Assembly: GCF_021295345.1 (NCBI RefSeq)
Contig: NZ_JAIMJB010000003.1
Coordinates: 141,763-205,762 of the forward strand
From: Motilimonas eburnea
Lineage (GTDB): Bacteria > Pseudomonadota > Gammaproteobacteria > Enterobacterales > CBDFNC01
Direction: 5' to 3'
DNA: 64,000 bases
The notes below the pieces were generated by a model. The model did no database searches, was not told the origin of the DNA, and saw only the letters and a program-made list of their open reading frames with translations. The translations under genes were made by a program, and so were the position numbers. Each line of letters starts with the position of its first letter. The first letter of the stretch is position 1. This document shows, piece after piece, positions 46,401 to 52,053 of this stretch.

Positions 46401-47928
46401 TCAAGTCTAAGTCATTGACCCAAAAGCGTCCTTGTTCAACTACCACCGTAATTGAACCGGAATTTCCTTGGGCATCAAGGGCACTGATGGTCACTAAGCT
46501 GCCGTCTTCAACACCACTGACTTGCCCCCAACCCGACACGTTTAGAATTTCTTGTCCGTTTAACCAACCGTCACCGCCATCGTTGATATGTAAGGAAATC
46601 ACGGCAAAGGTATCTTTTAATACTTGATGGGAGTCCGAAGCGGGGTTACCGGCTTTGTCACTGGCAAATGCAGTAAAGTTTAATTCACCATCTTGAAGCG
46701 TTGATAAATCAACTTGGGGTAATTGCCACTGACCGTTAATGACTATGGTGGTGAACTCAAGTTGGTTAACGCCATCACTCACTTGAACCGTCACCGTTTG
46801 GCCATCTTCAATATTCAAGGCATGGCCTGAGATATGCGCCTGATTCGACTCAGCCAAATTAAGTACGTCATCGCCGCCATCAAACACGGTGATGGTCAGA
46901 CTTGCTTGGGTATCTTTAAGGATGGTGGCAGCACCTGTCGCCGTGTTACCCGCTAAATCAACTGCGCTTATATGGGCGTCAATTACACCATCAGCAAATC
47001 CAGTTAAGTCTTGTTCGCCTAATGACCAGGTTTCTCCTTCAACCACTATTTCAAAGGTTTGGCTAAACCCTGTCACATCCGTTAGGGTGACGCTAAGTAA
47101 CTGCCCATCTTCAATGCCTATCACCTTACCGGATAATTGCTCATTATCGGTTTCGGCTAAATTGATAACGCCATCTTCACCTTGCTGCTCGAAGCTAACA
47201 GATACCTGCGCCAAGGTATCGAGCCAAGATTGGGTTTCACTGCTCACCGTATTGCCGTAACGGTCCGTGACCGATGCAACCACGGTTAAAGGCCCTTGGG
47301 CGAAGCCGGTAAAATCAACGTCACCTAACGACCATGTATTGGCCACTATCGTCGTCGAGTACTCTCGGGAAACGCCTTGTGAATCCGTGATCACCACTAG
47401 CACTGGCCAGCCTGATTCAATATCAAGCGTACCACCAAATACTTCCGTCGATGGAGCTTCTTCACGGTTAATAACTTGGTCTTCACCATGGTCAACCGTT
47501 ACCGTGATCTTGGCATCAAGCTTCAAACGACCCGCTAACTCTCTGGGTTGTTCATTTCTTGGCAGGGCAATATCCAGCCCAGGATTAGTTTGATAGCCCG
47601 CTTTAGCGATCACTTCATCATGGTCTGCTGCGATGGTCGCAAAATAAGACGCGCCTTCACTCAGGGGGGAGATAGCATTATCGGTACGGGTAACATTGCT
47701 TGATGTGATTGAGCCTAACTGAGGGACTACGCTATCTGGAATAGTAAAAACCTGCTGCTCAATGCTCAGTTGCAAGGCTCCGTCATCCCCTTGAGTGATA
47801 TAGGGAGATATATCACTGATAAAGGGTAAGCTAGGGTTTATTTGTGCACTCGACTCTAATAATAACCAACGGCCATCGGCAAACACTTGCCAAATTAATC
47901 CATCAACTTCAACGTACAAAATAACCAT
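34447..47928 (-). CDS. giant LapA-like RTX adhesin, 4493 aa
   Basis: A surface adhesin secreted by the type I system encoded downstream; such proteins mediate biofilm attachment. Residues 1-130 are a short N-terminal module (VDGLIWQVFADGRWLLL..., YFATIAADHDEVIAKAGYQT) that resembles the LapA retention module but lacks a clear TAAG/PAAG LapG cleavage site. Residues about 137-1853 are 17 Ig-like repeats of about 101 residues, each with GGDG/SD--LN, G--V-DG and KAGN/DxAGN landmarks, with a degenerate 18th (1853-1950). A VCBS-like domain (about 2090-2200) and a long run of cadherin/T1SS-143-like and Ca-binding modules (2200-4350) follow. The C-terminus has RTX-type GSAADDIIVAGSGNDTLTGG (about 4355) and a type I secretion signal. 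It is the first gene of a 19.4-kb operon and has no stop inside. Confidence 0.93.
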   Translation of the reverse strand: MVILYVEVDGLIWQVFADGRWLLLESSAQINPSLPFISDISPYITQGDDGALQLSIEQQVFTIPDSVVPQLGSITSSNVTRTDNAISPLSEGASYFATIAADHDEVIAKAGYQTNPGLDIALPRNEQPRELAGRLKLDAKITVTVDHGEDQVINREEAPSTEVFGGTLDIESGWPVLVVITDSQGVSREYSTTIVANTWSLGDVDFTGFAQGPLTVVASVTDRYGNTVSSETQSWLDTLAQVSVSFEQQGEDGVINLAETDNEQLSGKVIGIEDGQLLSVTLTDVTGFSQTFEIVVEGETWSLGEQDLTGFADGVIDAHISAVDLAGNTATGAATILKDTQASLTITVFDGGDDVLNLAESNQAHISGHALNIEDGQTVTVQVSDGVNQLEFTTIVINGQWQLPQVDLSTLQDGELNFTAFASDKAGNPASDSHQVLKDTFAVISLHINDGGDGWLNGQEILNVSGWGQVSGVEDGSLVTISALDAQGNSGSITVVVEQGRFWVNDLDLSHFAEGTFTATAVVTDKAGNSATASDSVLIDTKATLSVNILTGGDGALNQNEVLNAHITGTTFNVDQGEPIEISVTDVNGKTLYFETSVNNHVFNLFHVDLSELAEGPIKVSASTQDQAGNPATASATAYKDTLASVTLNVADGGDGIINQQESLASHFFGSVSQVEDGQVLTLTVSDGRNSAEFFATVKNGQWVVRDADISLLKDGPLTITAEVQDRVGNTALASETVNKDTLAEITLTIYDGGDGWLNSEEIQHVAAFGEVTGIADGTQIQITAIDAQGNTGSITTTVQQGRYFVTGLDLSAFADGEFTATATTVDNAGNPAQATDTVLIDTKATISVNILTGGDGVINQQESLGATIRGSVFEVNDGERVNITITDQLGQQINLVTQVDGNGYQISPIDLSTLADGPLQVSAEVTDKVGNLATANAQADKDTYAEITLFVDDGGDGWLNSIETQNGRAYGWVKGVEDGQVVTITATDSQGNTGSVTTIVENGRYLVSGLDISHFADGKFDVVASVSDQAGNVASAPVTERIDTLATLSLNIETHGDGVLNGREVGKTKLSGTTNDVNNGELVQISVTDQAGNERVFVTTVTFNYFEIPAADFSGLEEGPLVATAQVQDRVGNVATAQAQAVKDTLAELTINVDAGSDQVINDSEVTGVHIHGQASHIEDGQKVIIEISDGKQSQFYFAEITGGQWQLPDLDLTPLFDGELTFIALAKDEAGNVAIAEQQVEKDTTATIDLFFEQQLSDSILNASEADNEILAGRVTSVEDGRWVQVVVSDQNGDSLILNAQVNNGRWFILGNDLTPLQDGPITAVATVQDLAGNIATANTQIIKDTQASINILIESGTDNVLNSAEINGVHIHGTVVQVENGQTVNLVVSDANGNTVNAEASVKQGKWSVDNLDLSSLEEGELTATATVQDKAGNTAQASDDAIKDVLAQTLIFIKTNGDGRLNAQESANATFVGGVKYIEDGALVTVVVTDSLGLQAAGTAVIKDGLWTATGLDLTGFSDGPLTAVASVTDQAGNVATASDTVLKDVLSVLTVGIESGGDNLLNASEINQVVIFGQTNDVEDGDVVRFTITDGVNTSAQYSAVVVDGKWSHAPLDLSGFNEGALTVNAQVEDLAGNPASASASAVKDTLAQVSIEIITGSDDTLNQLEVGQTRLQGDVSQIEDGQLVDVVVQDQKGQQLSFQTTVIGGKWVLPSVDLSGLAEGDNNLTARVEVADLAGNLVSATDVASKDTLATISVEFVSGSDDALNASEINQVDIVGSVTDVEDGRDVAIVVTDVNGVSQHFSVQVSGGQFSLVDLDLSSLAEGTLTVMAEVTDVAGNLATASDTVNKDTLLAIDIDTLTGLNATEFILGKVTELFGTTTAEAGQVVTLLIQDASSTLTYTSVVDSSGQWRVPNIDVSSLSRFDVWSISAQVADQAGNSVQDETPDLNAPQYMLMFEVDLNKGALSDSTALEVTNGELTFSADQSQLKGLSSGGQGITANISSNQLQIELRRDGDGKLVSIAVLDPSSARVSVTQFLPLDQEAGKPSSLITYLVDVQQIDADGTQEKVILEASLNLRDAPPFAQPDLADVIEDQVQQGNLLDNDQSIDAPLTLTSVTYQGVTQSVNGTTDAVFDTDKGKLTVDVFGHWQLEVARNLNHQQTQELNFSYQIQDSDKDSASADVTLTIIDGDKGEMADVREQYTEPDYANPTPISHDFTLSSGSDDLDASTVKFANLAVISLNTGRLTSNGELVIFTLSSDGKQIIGHNGVAEVIRFDISAVSQANGVVQDVKATVTLTQSLPFDHQVSDNLTLPLAITATDLDGTAMATGQFIWQVADGNNPFMENTRVANLDETDLNAGNVVAVGDFTVNIGSDQITQVWFDPSKQPAGLTSGTVPINYVMDGDTLIAYKGLDPTKDHVFSVEIKGALNATGDSDLQYQVTLFQAIDQLDVSNNSVAELEIPLVVSVKDFDQDQVDQTLLVNIADSQSPDITGFGLTVTEIPKAPTTPSVITNSGQSTLTLTASQDALTKVGLEISSGSAVLLSDGSTLMHNGLQVTWQDDGNGSYKGVLADGTRIFTVTLPSSLGVDPNQTAQATLNFTLHQAIDHDLSNFNNNASLNLPVFVSDSDGSTGKVTISVNINDGLNPSLAITDTLQVDENQLQSEDFDADKIGFVLNQGSDDVVAINPVLAGQAIPGLTSHGEPVVLAGAANKNGWWLAKAGSQEVFRIQFNLDGTIKVQLKGPIDHLGSDDTVKTISLAVQAVDADGDVSAASQHLVNLEIADDIPSSQVDVLAVVEGSTKTFNLLSDKITGADGGEIVKVILPDNSEHPVGTAIVLVDDKNTPFGTLTINADGTGTLVTQVAPVGLGVFENIRYVVEDFDGDQAQSYLELVVADKPGEITITNTDTIEDTPLTLDLKVSTGDQDNGERVTHITIDKASLQGGSITLNGGALSTDVDGNLIINAAQLEEIGTTGVFQVIGDLVFTPALNSSDATQILDINFKANVATNSMPFVEENTIRIHVESDADAPIWDTSNSQFSYSGVEDGEAIQMQFKADLYDQDGSEKISYVIDNIQAGLTVSINGSVITNGDTVSATELDKLTLTMDAQTGQDLAGSFVFTIQAVATEKDNGDTESGAANLVIINVAPDADKPTLSVKDVRGLEDELILLNKAIEGALTDLDGSESLSFEVTLPADWSLVPIDGGRFTALGGDKYQVNGEDLLAGKVALLPKEDISSVSGSFFVSVKAIATESTQGGVVPVNETAESTEKQFEVILKGVVDTPTVIADGDWVFDDATQVISNSTVFYEDSLIPLNIHMATEDDDGSEDLNLLLSGVPDGFALTDASGNAAAITVAHFDEFGQPVYQVTVDELKQLYLKPKPDFSGVVKLNIEAIVTEPDGDSEPDGDAKPPADDSEYALTLEVNISPVIDSTGLAANSGEGLEDTQVALNLRPNLGADQDGSESVSAFTIKDMPAGMTLYFDGVAQTVPLDLASLVDGRSPTLDDLLASGRLAVAAPTDASGTFNFNVAYDITDTSEAGETVTQSFTDSASVTVIAQVEELTGPGNETLADITRLQSDHTVRESTDGSPIRLSGAVGFYDQDNDGSEVLDYIVIQAPNATTWYVEYGSPNQAIHDGNGRWLIPAGGLTSTSVMENAANILKDVQVHSSDKTLFPVSLAVSARVLDGDDAEMITTSIQVHFKQDSADSSASDVDDLQPIDPAAPCDNVIDGQEGQVISTAGHLNTSVAGDSNDEVSFTILASELAHGAIITGPGVVADYDPTGKYVVQYVFQESAIGGLNIVLKDKDFAGVMTIPVHVTATDSISGDTRSELQQLKLEITPVVDGVDLTVGADQINEDEITPLDLTAAFADSNITNEGVEALTGLTLVLNEGGSLIAPDGVLTKISDSPVTYQVSDMAQLDQISYLPPPHRSGEITIGVVAEVTDTAPGCNGSTNTATGTATTTLVLDVQPITDKASITASNVRGDEDTYISLQDLGVNFIDQDGSETMSIELSGVPAGSIVAIDNGGGSYTPVPNNGPDGGSFNGLATYSWAVDPADLAKLVIKPPLDFSGDIPLQVNVITYEIGTTDFVTTEGNFTLEVLPIGDDVQLFNAPDALTGQEGDVTHIDLNAVSLETNSNELIRLSVTVEFGSDLTAFEGLSGIRVGSQEAGFTLTGKQATATLIINASELDGFELITGPDAFGHFDLTVSVGTFDKAIVGGVLETDLGDPAIHHMTLDLTPVVDEPILTSQFDQVLAAQNSSVPLTLEMELINPDPSETGSVRVSGLPAGVTFNHGVADGADWLLTQDELADLTLEGLSQVQDFELTFTPIATLGSDQAQGTEQIIKVSVVNDTGSFTGSAADDIIVAGSGNDTLTGGTGADQFVFNAADQGTPAQDVITDFSVGEDSINLSNLLASVDVSNASALDNVIDLDDSSGSTLITIKLDGTNQVQTIELSGVDIDTLYGESSSGVSEADILTRLVNDQTLITGQ
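42370..47520 (-). repeat. 17 tandem Ig-like repeat modules of about 303 bp inside the adhesin gene
   Basis: Protein-level repeats of about 101 residues. The units 4-5-6 and 7-8-9 are more alike at the same position of a three-unit super-period than to their neighbours: units 4 and 7 share GGDGWLN, DAQGNTG/SGS and the ending VLIDTKA, units 5 and 8 share SVNILTGGDG. Unit 9 again shares GGDGWLN. This indicates a duplication of a block of about 900 bases. DNA-level identity is moderate, which suggests old duplication. Confidence 0.8.
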
Positions 47929-48230
47929 CTTCGCTTATAACCTTCATCACAGATTTATAATCCGAATTTAACATAGTTAAATTTGCATAAAAATATAATC
48001 AAACCAAAACAACTGGATAATCACAATAAAAAAGGGAAAACCACTGGGTATATTCACTAACTACAAGGGGTTGTATCCCATCAACCTGGATATGTTTGAT
48101 TTAAGCAATGGCTTACAGGCGTTTAGGCATAGCATTGAGTGTGCCAGCTAGCTGGCAAGTGTAATAGTGATCCTGACCGGCGTCGTGCTAGGGCCTATTG
48201 GAGTTAATGGCCGAGTAAACAGGCAAAAAA
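47929..48230. other. adhesin upstream region, 302 bp, no gene
   Basis: AT-rich sequence between the adhesin start and the mdh terminator. It must contain the promoter of the adhesin operon and possibly its regulatory sites. I saw no gene and no clear repeat in it. Confidence 0.55.
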
Positions 48231-48251
48231 AAGAGGAGCTATGCTCCTCTT
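48231..48251 (-). terminator. mdh terminator
   Basis: Perfect nine-base stem AAGAGGAGC / GCTCCTCTT with a three-base loop. On the minus strand it is followed by a run of six Ts (bases 48225-48230 are A). It starts 22 bases after the mdh stop codon and is a typical intrinsic terminator. Confidence 0.92.
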
Positions 48252-48272
48252 TATTGTGATGTAGCGTGACAA

Positions 48273-49205
48273 TTAAACGAAATCAACGCCTTTTTGGATA
48301 TCGCCTTTTAGCGTATCTAGCATTTCAGTTAGTGCTTTTTGCTCAAACTCGCTCACATCACCATAAGGTAATACTTGTTCAACACCGTTTTTGCCAAGTA
48401 GAACAGGTTGAGCGAAGAATTCTGCGTGCTCGCTGCCACCGTCAACGTAAGTACACTCAACGATGCCTTGCTTACCGTTTAGTGCAGCAACCACAGATAG
48501 ACCAAAGCGTGCTGCCGCTTGACCCATAGATAGAGTTGCAGAGCCGCCACCCGCTTTAGCTTCAACCACTTCAGTACCCGCGTTTTGGATGCGAGTAGTT
48601 AGGCTAGCAATCTCTTCAGCAGAGAATTCAACACCTTGTACTTGAGATAGTAAAGGAAGGATAGTCACGCCTGAGTGGCCGCCAATCACGTTCACTTTAA
48701 TATCTGTTGCTTTCAGACCTTTTGCTTCAGCAATAAATGTTTCGCTACGGATAACATCCAGTGTCGTTACACCGAAAAGTTTGTTCTTGTCGTAAACACC
48801 CGCGTTTTTTAGCACTTCACGTGCAATCGCCACTGTGGTGTTAACTGGGTTAGTAATAATACCGATACACGCTTTAGGACACGTCGCTGCTACTTTTTCA
48901 ATCAGGTTCTTAACGATGCCTGCGTTAACATTGAATAGATCCGCGCGATCCATACCAGGTTTACGCGCAACGCCTGCTGAAATTAATACCAGATCAGCAC
49001 CTACTAAAGCAGGTGTAGGATCTTCACCAGCAAAACCTTCAATCGCAACGTCAGTTGGGATGTGGCTTAGGTCTTTTGCAACACCCGGTGTTACTGGGGC
49101 GATGTCATAAAGAGATAATTCTGAACCCGCTGGTAATTCGTTTTTCAACAATAGAGATAAGGCTTGGCCGATACCGCCCGCAGCGCCTAGAACAGCAACT
49201 TTCAT
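48273..49205 (-). CDS. mdh: malate dehydrogenase
   Basis: A 310-residue NAD-dependent malate dehydrogenase of the enterobacterial/mitochondrial type, interconverting malate and oxaloacetate in the TCA cycle in the cytoplasm. The nucleotide-binding site [16 protein letters not shown] (residues 4-19) is at the N-terminus, with D in YDIAP for NAD. Substrate arginines are in [14 protein letters not shown], the catalytic pair in TTLDVIRSE and GGHSGVT (His). Length is standard. It is a single gene with its own terminator; argR lies nearby as in Shewanella and Vibrio, where a family-3 binding protein can be inserted between. Confidence 0.97.
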   Translation of the reverse strand: MKVAVLGAAGGIGQALSLLLKNELPAGSELSLYDIAPVTPGVAKDLSHIPTDVAIEGFAGEDPTPALVGADLVLISAGVARKPGMDRADLFNVNAGIVKNLIEKVAATCPKACIGIITNPVNTTVAIAREVLKNAGVYDKNKLFGVTTLDVIRSETFIAEAKGLKATDIKVNVIGGHSGVTILPLLSQVQGVEFSAEEIASLTTRIQNAGTEVVEAKAGGGSATLSMGQAAARFGLSVVAALNGKQGIVECTYVDGGSEHAEFFAQPVLLGKNGVEQVLPYGDVSEFEQKALTEMLDTLKGDIQKGVDFV

Positions 49206-49444
49206 GTGGTTGTCTCCGTTATATGTAGGTGAGGTTTATTTGTTTTTGTTATGCGGGCAAAGTCTATGAGATCCCCCACAAAAACACAAATTGTTAACAG
49301 AGGTGAAACCCTAAGATGTGAGCAAATATAAAAAAACAAGCTGTTTGGCTCACGAAATTTAACATTTTGTTAGCATTTAATCGCTCCCCTCCCCCCTACG
49401 AAACACTACCATCGGACTCAATAGTGGCACGTAGTCAATCATAC

Positions 49445-50182
49445 TTAATCAAGATAACGTGAAATAATCCGTTCGTACTCGCCCGATAGTTTAATCTGCT
49501 GCAGCGCTTGATTTAGCTGCTCTAGTAGTGCTGAGTTGTTCTTATTAACCGCGATGGCATAACCCTCACTAAAGTAGTGCGGGTCTATTAACGTCTCTCC
49601 AACAATTGCAAACTCCTTGTTATCAGGCTGAGCTAACCATACTTTTGCGACGGCATAATCCACCAACACGAGGTCAACATTGTCATTTTGCAAATCAACA
49701 AACGCCGTTAAATAGCTGTGATACGGCACAACCAGAACGCGCTCCATACTTGCCTTATCGATTAAATAGCGCAAATGTACGCTGCCATTTTGCACACCGA
49801 TTGATTGGCCTGAAAAATCATGGTGTGACTGATAGCGATTCATTCTAGCCACAAACACCGCCCCACTGTCGTAATATAAATCACTGAAGGCCACCAACTT
49901 TCGTCGTGCTGGGGTTGGATTTAATGCAGCGATAACCGCATCAAAATTATTAAACTGCAAGCCCGGCAACAACCTATCAAACCCCTTATGTAAAAATTCA
50001 CATTGCACCTTCATTTGCTGGCACAGGGCATTGGCTATGTCGATGTCCAAACCTTGAAACTGCCCTGATTCATCTAAATATTCAAAAGGCGGGTAGTTTG
50101 CCTCTGTGGCTATTTTCAGTGTGCCTGCGGCCAAACAAGGAAAGCTTAAGAAAAGCAAGACAATCAGTTTCCACATAAACAA
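49445..50182 (-). CDS. periplasmic amino-acid-type binding protein
   Basis: A 245-residue exported family-3 solute-binding protein. The signal peptide is MFMWKLIVLLFLSFPCLAAG. The N-terminal block LKIATEANYPPFEYLDESGQFQGLDIDIANALC and the central DRLLPGLQFNNFDAVIAALNPTPARRKLVAFSD are the classical amino-acid ABC-transporter pattern (ArgT/HisJ/ArtJ-like). It includes the arginine/carboxylate-binding TPARRK region. No transporter genes are adjacent. It is next to argR, divergent from it with 257 bases between, so an arginine-related ligand and ArgR control are attractive guesses; ARG-box-like sequences lie between them. It is a different paralogue from the gene at 13183-13941. Confidence 0.88.
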   Translation of the reverse strand: MFMWKLIVLLFLSFPCLAAGTLKIATEANYPPFEYLDESGQFQGLDIDIANALCQQMKVQCEFLHKGFDRLLPGLQFNNFDAVIAALNPTPARRKLVAFSDLYYDSGAVFVARMNRYQSHHDFSGQSIGVQNGSVHLRYLIDKASMERVLVVPYHSYLTAFVDLQNDNVDLVLVDYAVAKVWLAQPDNKEFAIVGETLIDPHYFSEGYAIAVNKNNSALLEQLNQALQQIKLSGEYERIISRYLD

Positions 50183-50398
50183 TCCCTAGACTAAGCGTGA
50201 TATAACAAGACGAAAAAACATTCTGCTAATTTTAGATTATTTTCATTATTAGATGGCAATGGCTAACTCTTTTTTTACTTAGCATTGACCCTAAACACAA
50301 TAAGCACTATTAGCTGAGTCTGAATGGATTATTTAGTGATACTGTTCGCTTTCTGCCTTAGTGAGTGATTGAATTACTTGCGAGATTTTGACTTTTTA

Positions 50399-50437
50399 TG
50401 CAATATTGCAGCATATTATTGACTGAATATGTATTTG
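50399..50437. promoter_or_regulatory. ARG-box-like sites in the argR leader
   Basis: A perfect 12-base palindrome TGCAATATTGCA is at 50399-50410, and TGAATATGTATTTG, close to the ArgR half-site TGAAT with AT-rich spacer, is at 50424-50437, ending just before the argR start. Autoregulation by ArgR is known for other gammaproteobacteria; the identification here is by eye and tentative. Confidence 0.4.
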
Positions 50438-50439
50438 GA

Positions 50440-50907
50440 ATGAAAAATAGCGACAAGCAAGACCGATTGATCGAAGCATTTAAATCTTTGCTTAAAGAAG
50501 AAACATTTGGCTCACAAGGTGAGATTGTGAATGCCTTACAAGCGCAAGGCTTTGATAACATAAACCAGTCTAAAGTGTCACGCATGCTAAACCGTTTTGG
50601 CGCCGTGCGCACTCGCAATGCCAAATCGGAAATGGTGTATTGTTTACCCGCCGAGCTCGGCGTACCTGCAACAAGTAGCCCACTCAAAAACTTGGTCAGT
50701 GACATCGACCATAATGAGGCCTTAGTCGTGATCCGTACTAGCCCGGGAGCGGCTCAGCTAATAGCTCGCTTGCTGGATTCACTAAGTAAAGCCGATGGAA
50801 TATTAGGCACCATCGCCGGAGATGACACTATTTTTATCACTCCAACTAACACCAAAGAAATCCAAAAGACCGTCATGACGGTTAAGAGCCTATTTGATAT
50901 GCGCTAG
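50440..50907 (+). CDS. argR: arginine repressor
   Basis: A 155-residue ArgR. The N-terminal winged helix-turn-helix (about 10-70) includes [20 protein letters not shown] and the recognition helix region [20 protein letters not shown]. The C-terminal oligomerisation and arginine-binding domain (80-155) includes [21 protein letters not shown] and the arginine-binding [11 protein letters not shown]. It represses arginine biosynthesis genes when arginine is plentiful and acts as a hexamer. The frame opens at 50398, but the true start is the ATG at 50440 by comparison with known ArgR (MK-x-x-DKQ). Its end is 84 bases from the fbpC-type gene stop. Confidence 0.95.
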   Translation: MKNSDKQDRLIEAFKSLLKEETFGSQGEIVNALQAQGFDNINQSKVSRMLNRFGAVRTRNAKSEMVYCLPAELGVPATSSPLKNLVSDIDHNEALVVIRTSPGAAQLIARLLDSLSKADGILGTIAGDDTIFITPTNTKEIQKTVMTVKSLFDMR

Positions 50908-50931
50908 CCTGTGCGACTTGAGGCTTAACCC

Positions 50932-50997
50932 TACTTGGTTACAAGTCGCTCTCTTCGCTCTTGTGACCGCTCTTGTGATCGCCCTTGTGACTAAGTA
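50932..50997. repeat. inverted repeat enclosing three 12-bp tandem repeats
   Basis: Three head-to-tail copies of a 12-base unit (CGCTCTTGTGAC, CGCTCTTGTGAT, CGCCCTTGTGAC) occupy 50956-50991, the last copy reaching the fbpC stop. They are framed by TACTTGGTTACAAG (50932-50945) and CTTGTGACTAAGTA (50984-50997), whose reverse complements match in 12 of 14 positions. The arrangement lies between convergent argR and fbpC and may be a bidirectional terminator or the result of slippage in one. Confidence 0.6.
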
Positions 50998-52031
50998 GGC
51001 CGATTGTCAAAAATGATCAATTCGTGTGGCTGTACTGTGACATCCACTTTTTGCTGCACGCACATGGGTTGAGCAATTTGACATTCAAATTGCAGCCCTT
51101 GTTGATTAACCACCACCTTAGAGCTAGCGCCTAAGAATTGGACTTCTTGTACCACCCCTTTTCCTTCTGGATTGAGTGCAAGATTCAACTGCTGAGGTCG
51201 CAGCAAGATTTCACAATCACTGCCTAAACTTTTATGATGGGCTACGGTGCCGCAAATGCGGCCAAGAGAAGTCGTCACATGGCGTTCATCAAGCACTTTT
51301 GCCTCAATATAGTTGCCCCCCCCCAGAAAATCTGCCACAAAACGTGTCGCGGGTCTCAAGTAGAGTTGATCGGGCGTGCCCACTTGAACGATTCGCCCTT
51401 GATCTAACACCGCTAGCTTATCGGCAAAAGCAAAGGCCTCTTCCTTGGAATGTGTAACGAAAACCGCGCTGATACCCGCTTGCTTTAAGATCCGTTTGAT
51501 CTCTGCGATCAATTCCAATCTCACTTGGCTATCAATATTAGAAAAAGGTTCATCGAGCAACATAATATCGGGCTGGTATGCTAATGCGCGCGCAATCGCT
51601 ACACGCTGCTGTTGACCGCCCGATAATTGATGAGGATAGCGATCTGCAAAATCCGATAGCTTAACCAAGGCCAATACCTGATCAGCGCGACTGTGTTGCT
51701 CAGCTTGAGTGAGGTGGTCGATACCAAACACCACGTTTTCCATCACCGTCATATGTGGAAACAGGGCATAATCCTGAAATATCATCCCGACTTTGCGCTG
51801 TTCAGCTGGGATATGCAGATTGTCACCATTCACTTGGCGGCCATTAATGGTGATGTCACCCGATTTTAGTGGCAATAAGCCGGCAATCGCTTTTAACAAG
51901 GTGGTTTTACCGCAACCACTTGAGCCAAGCAAACACAAGATTTCATTACTCTCAAGGGCAACACTCATATCAGAGAGGATCTCGACCCCGTTGTAGCTGC
52001 AATGTACCTGAGCTATCTCTAATGCTGACAT
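50991..52031 (-). CDS. fbpC: Fe(III) ABC transporter ATP-binding protein
   Basis: A 346-residue ABC ATPase of the FbpC/PotA type. The N-terminal ATPase domain (1-235) has Walker A LLGSSGCGKTTLLKAIAG (about 33-50), signature QLSGGQQQRVAIARALAYQ and Walker B IMLLDEPFSN, and the H-loop VTHSKEEAFAF. The C-terminal domain (240-346) is a TOBE-like regulatory part (GSDCEILLRPQQLNLALN). It powers the permease encoded 22 bases upstream in the same operon, importing ferric iron from the periplasm. Gene order fbpA-fbpB-fbpC is read on the minus strand. Confidence 0.93.
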   Translation of the reverse strand: MSALEIAQVHCSYNGVEILSDMSVALESNEILCLLGSSGCGKTTLLKAIAGLLPLKSGDITINGRQVNGDNLHIPAEQRKVGMIFQDYALFPHMTVMENVVFGIDHLTQAEQHSRADQVLALVKLSDFADRYPHQLSGGQQQRVAIARALAYQPDIMLLDEPFSNIDSQVRLELIAEIKRILKQAGISAVFVTHSKEEAFAFADKLAVLDQGRIVQVGTPDQLYLRPATRFVADFLGGGNYIEAKVLDERHVTTSLGRICGTVAHHKSLGSDCEILLRPQQLNLALNPEGKGVVQEVQFLGASSKVVVNQQGLQFECQIAQPMCVQQKVDVTVQPHELIIFDNRPT

Positions 52032-52053
52032 TACTGAATACCTTCCTTATCCG

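Noticed and set aside
34475..47593. Many plus-strand ORFs opposite the adhesin gene (for example 37352-37795, 38090-38596, 46889-47260)
   Set aside because: They run antisense to a continuous 4493-residue gene, have low-complexity Ser/Pro/Thr-rich sequence and no ribosome sites; they are shadows of the repeat codons.
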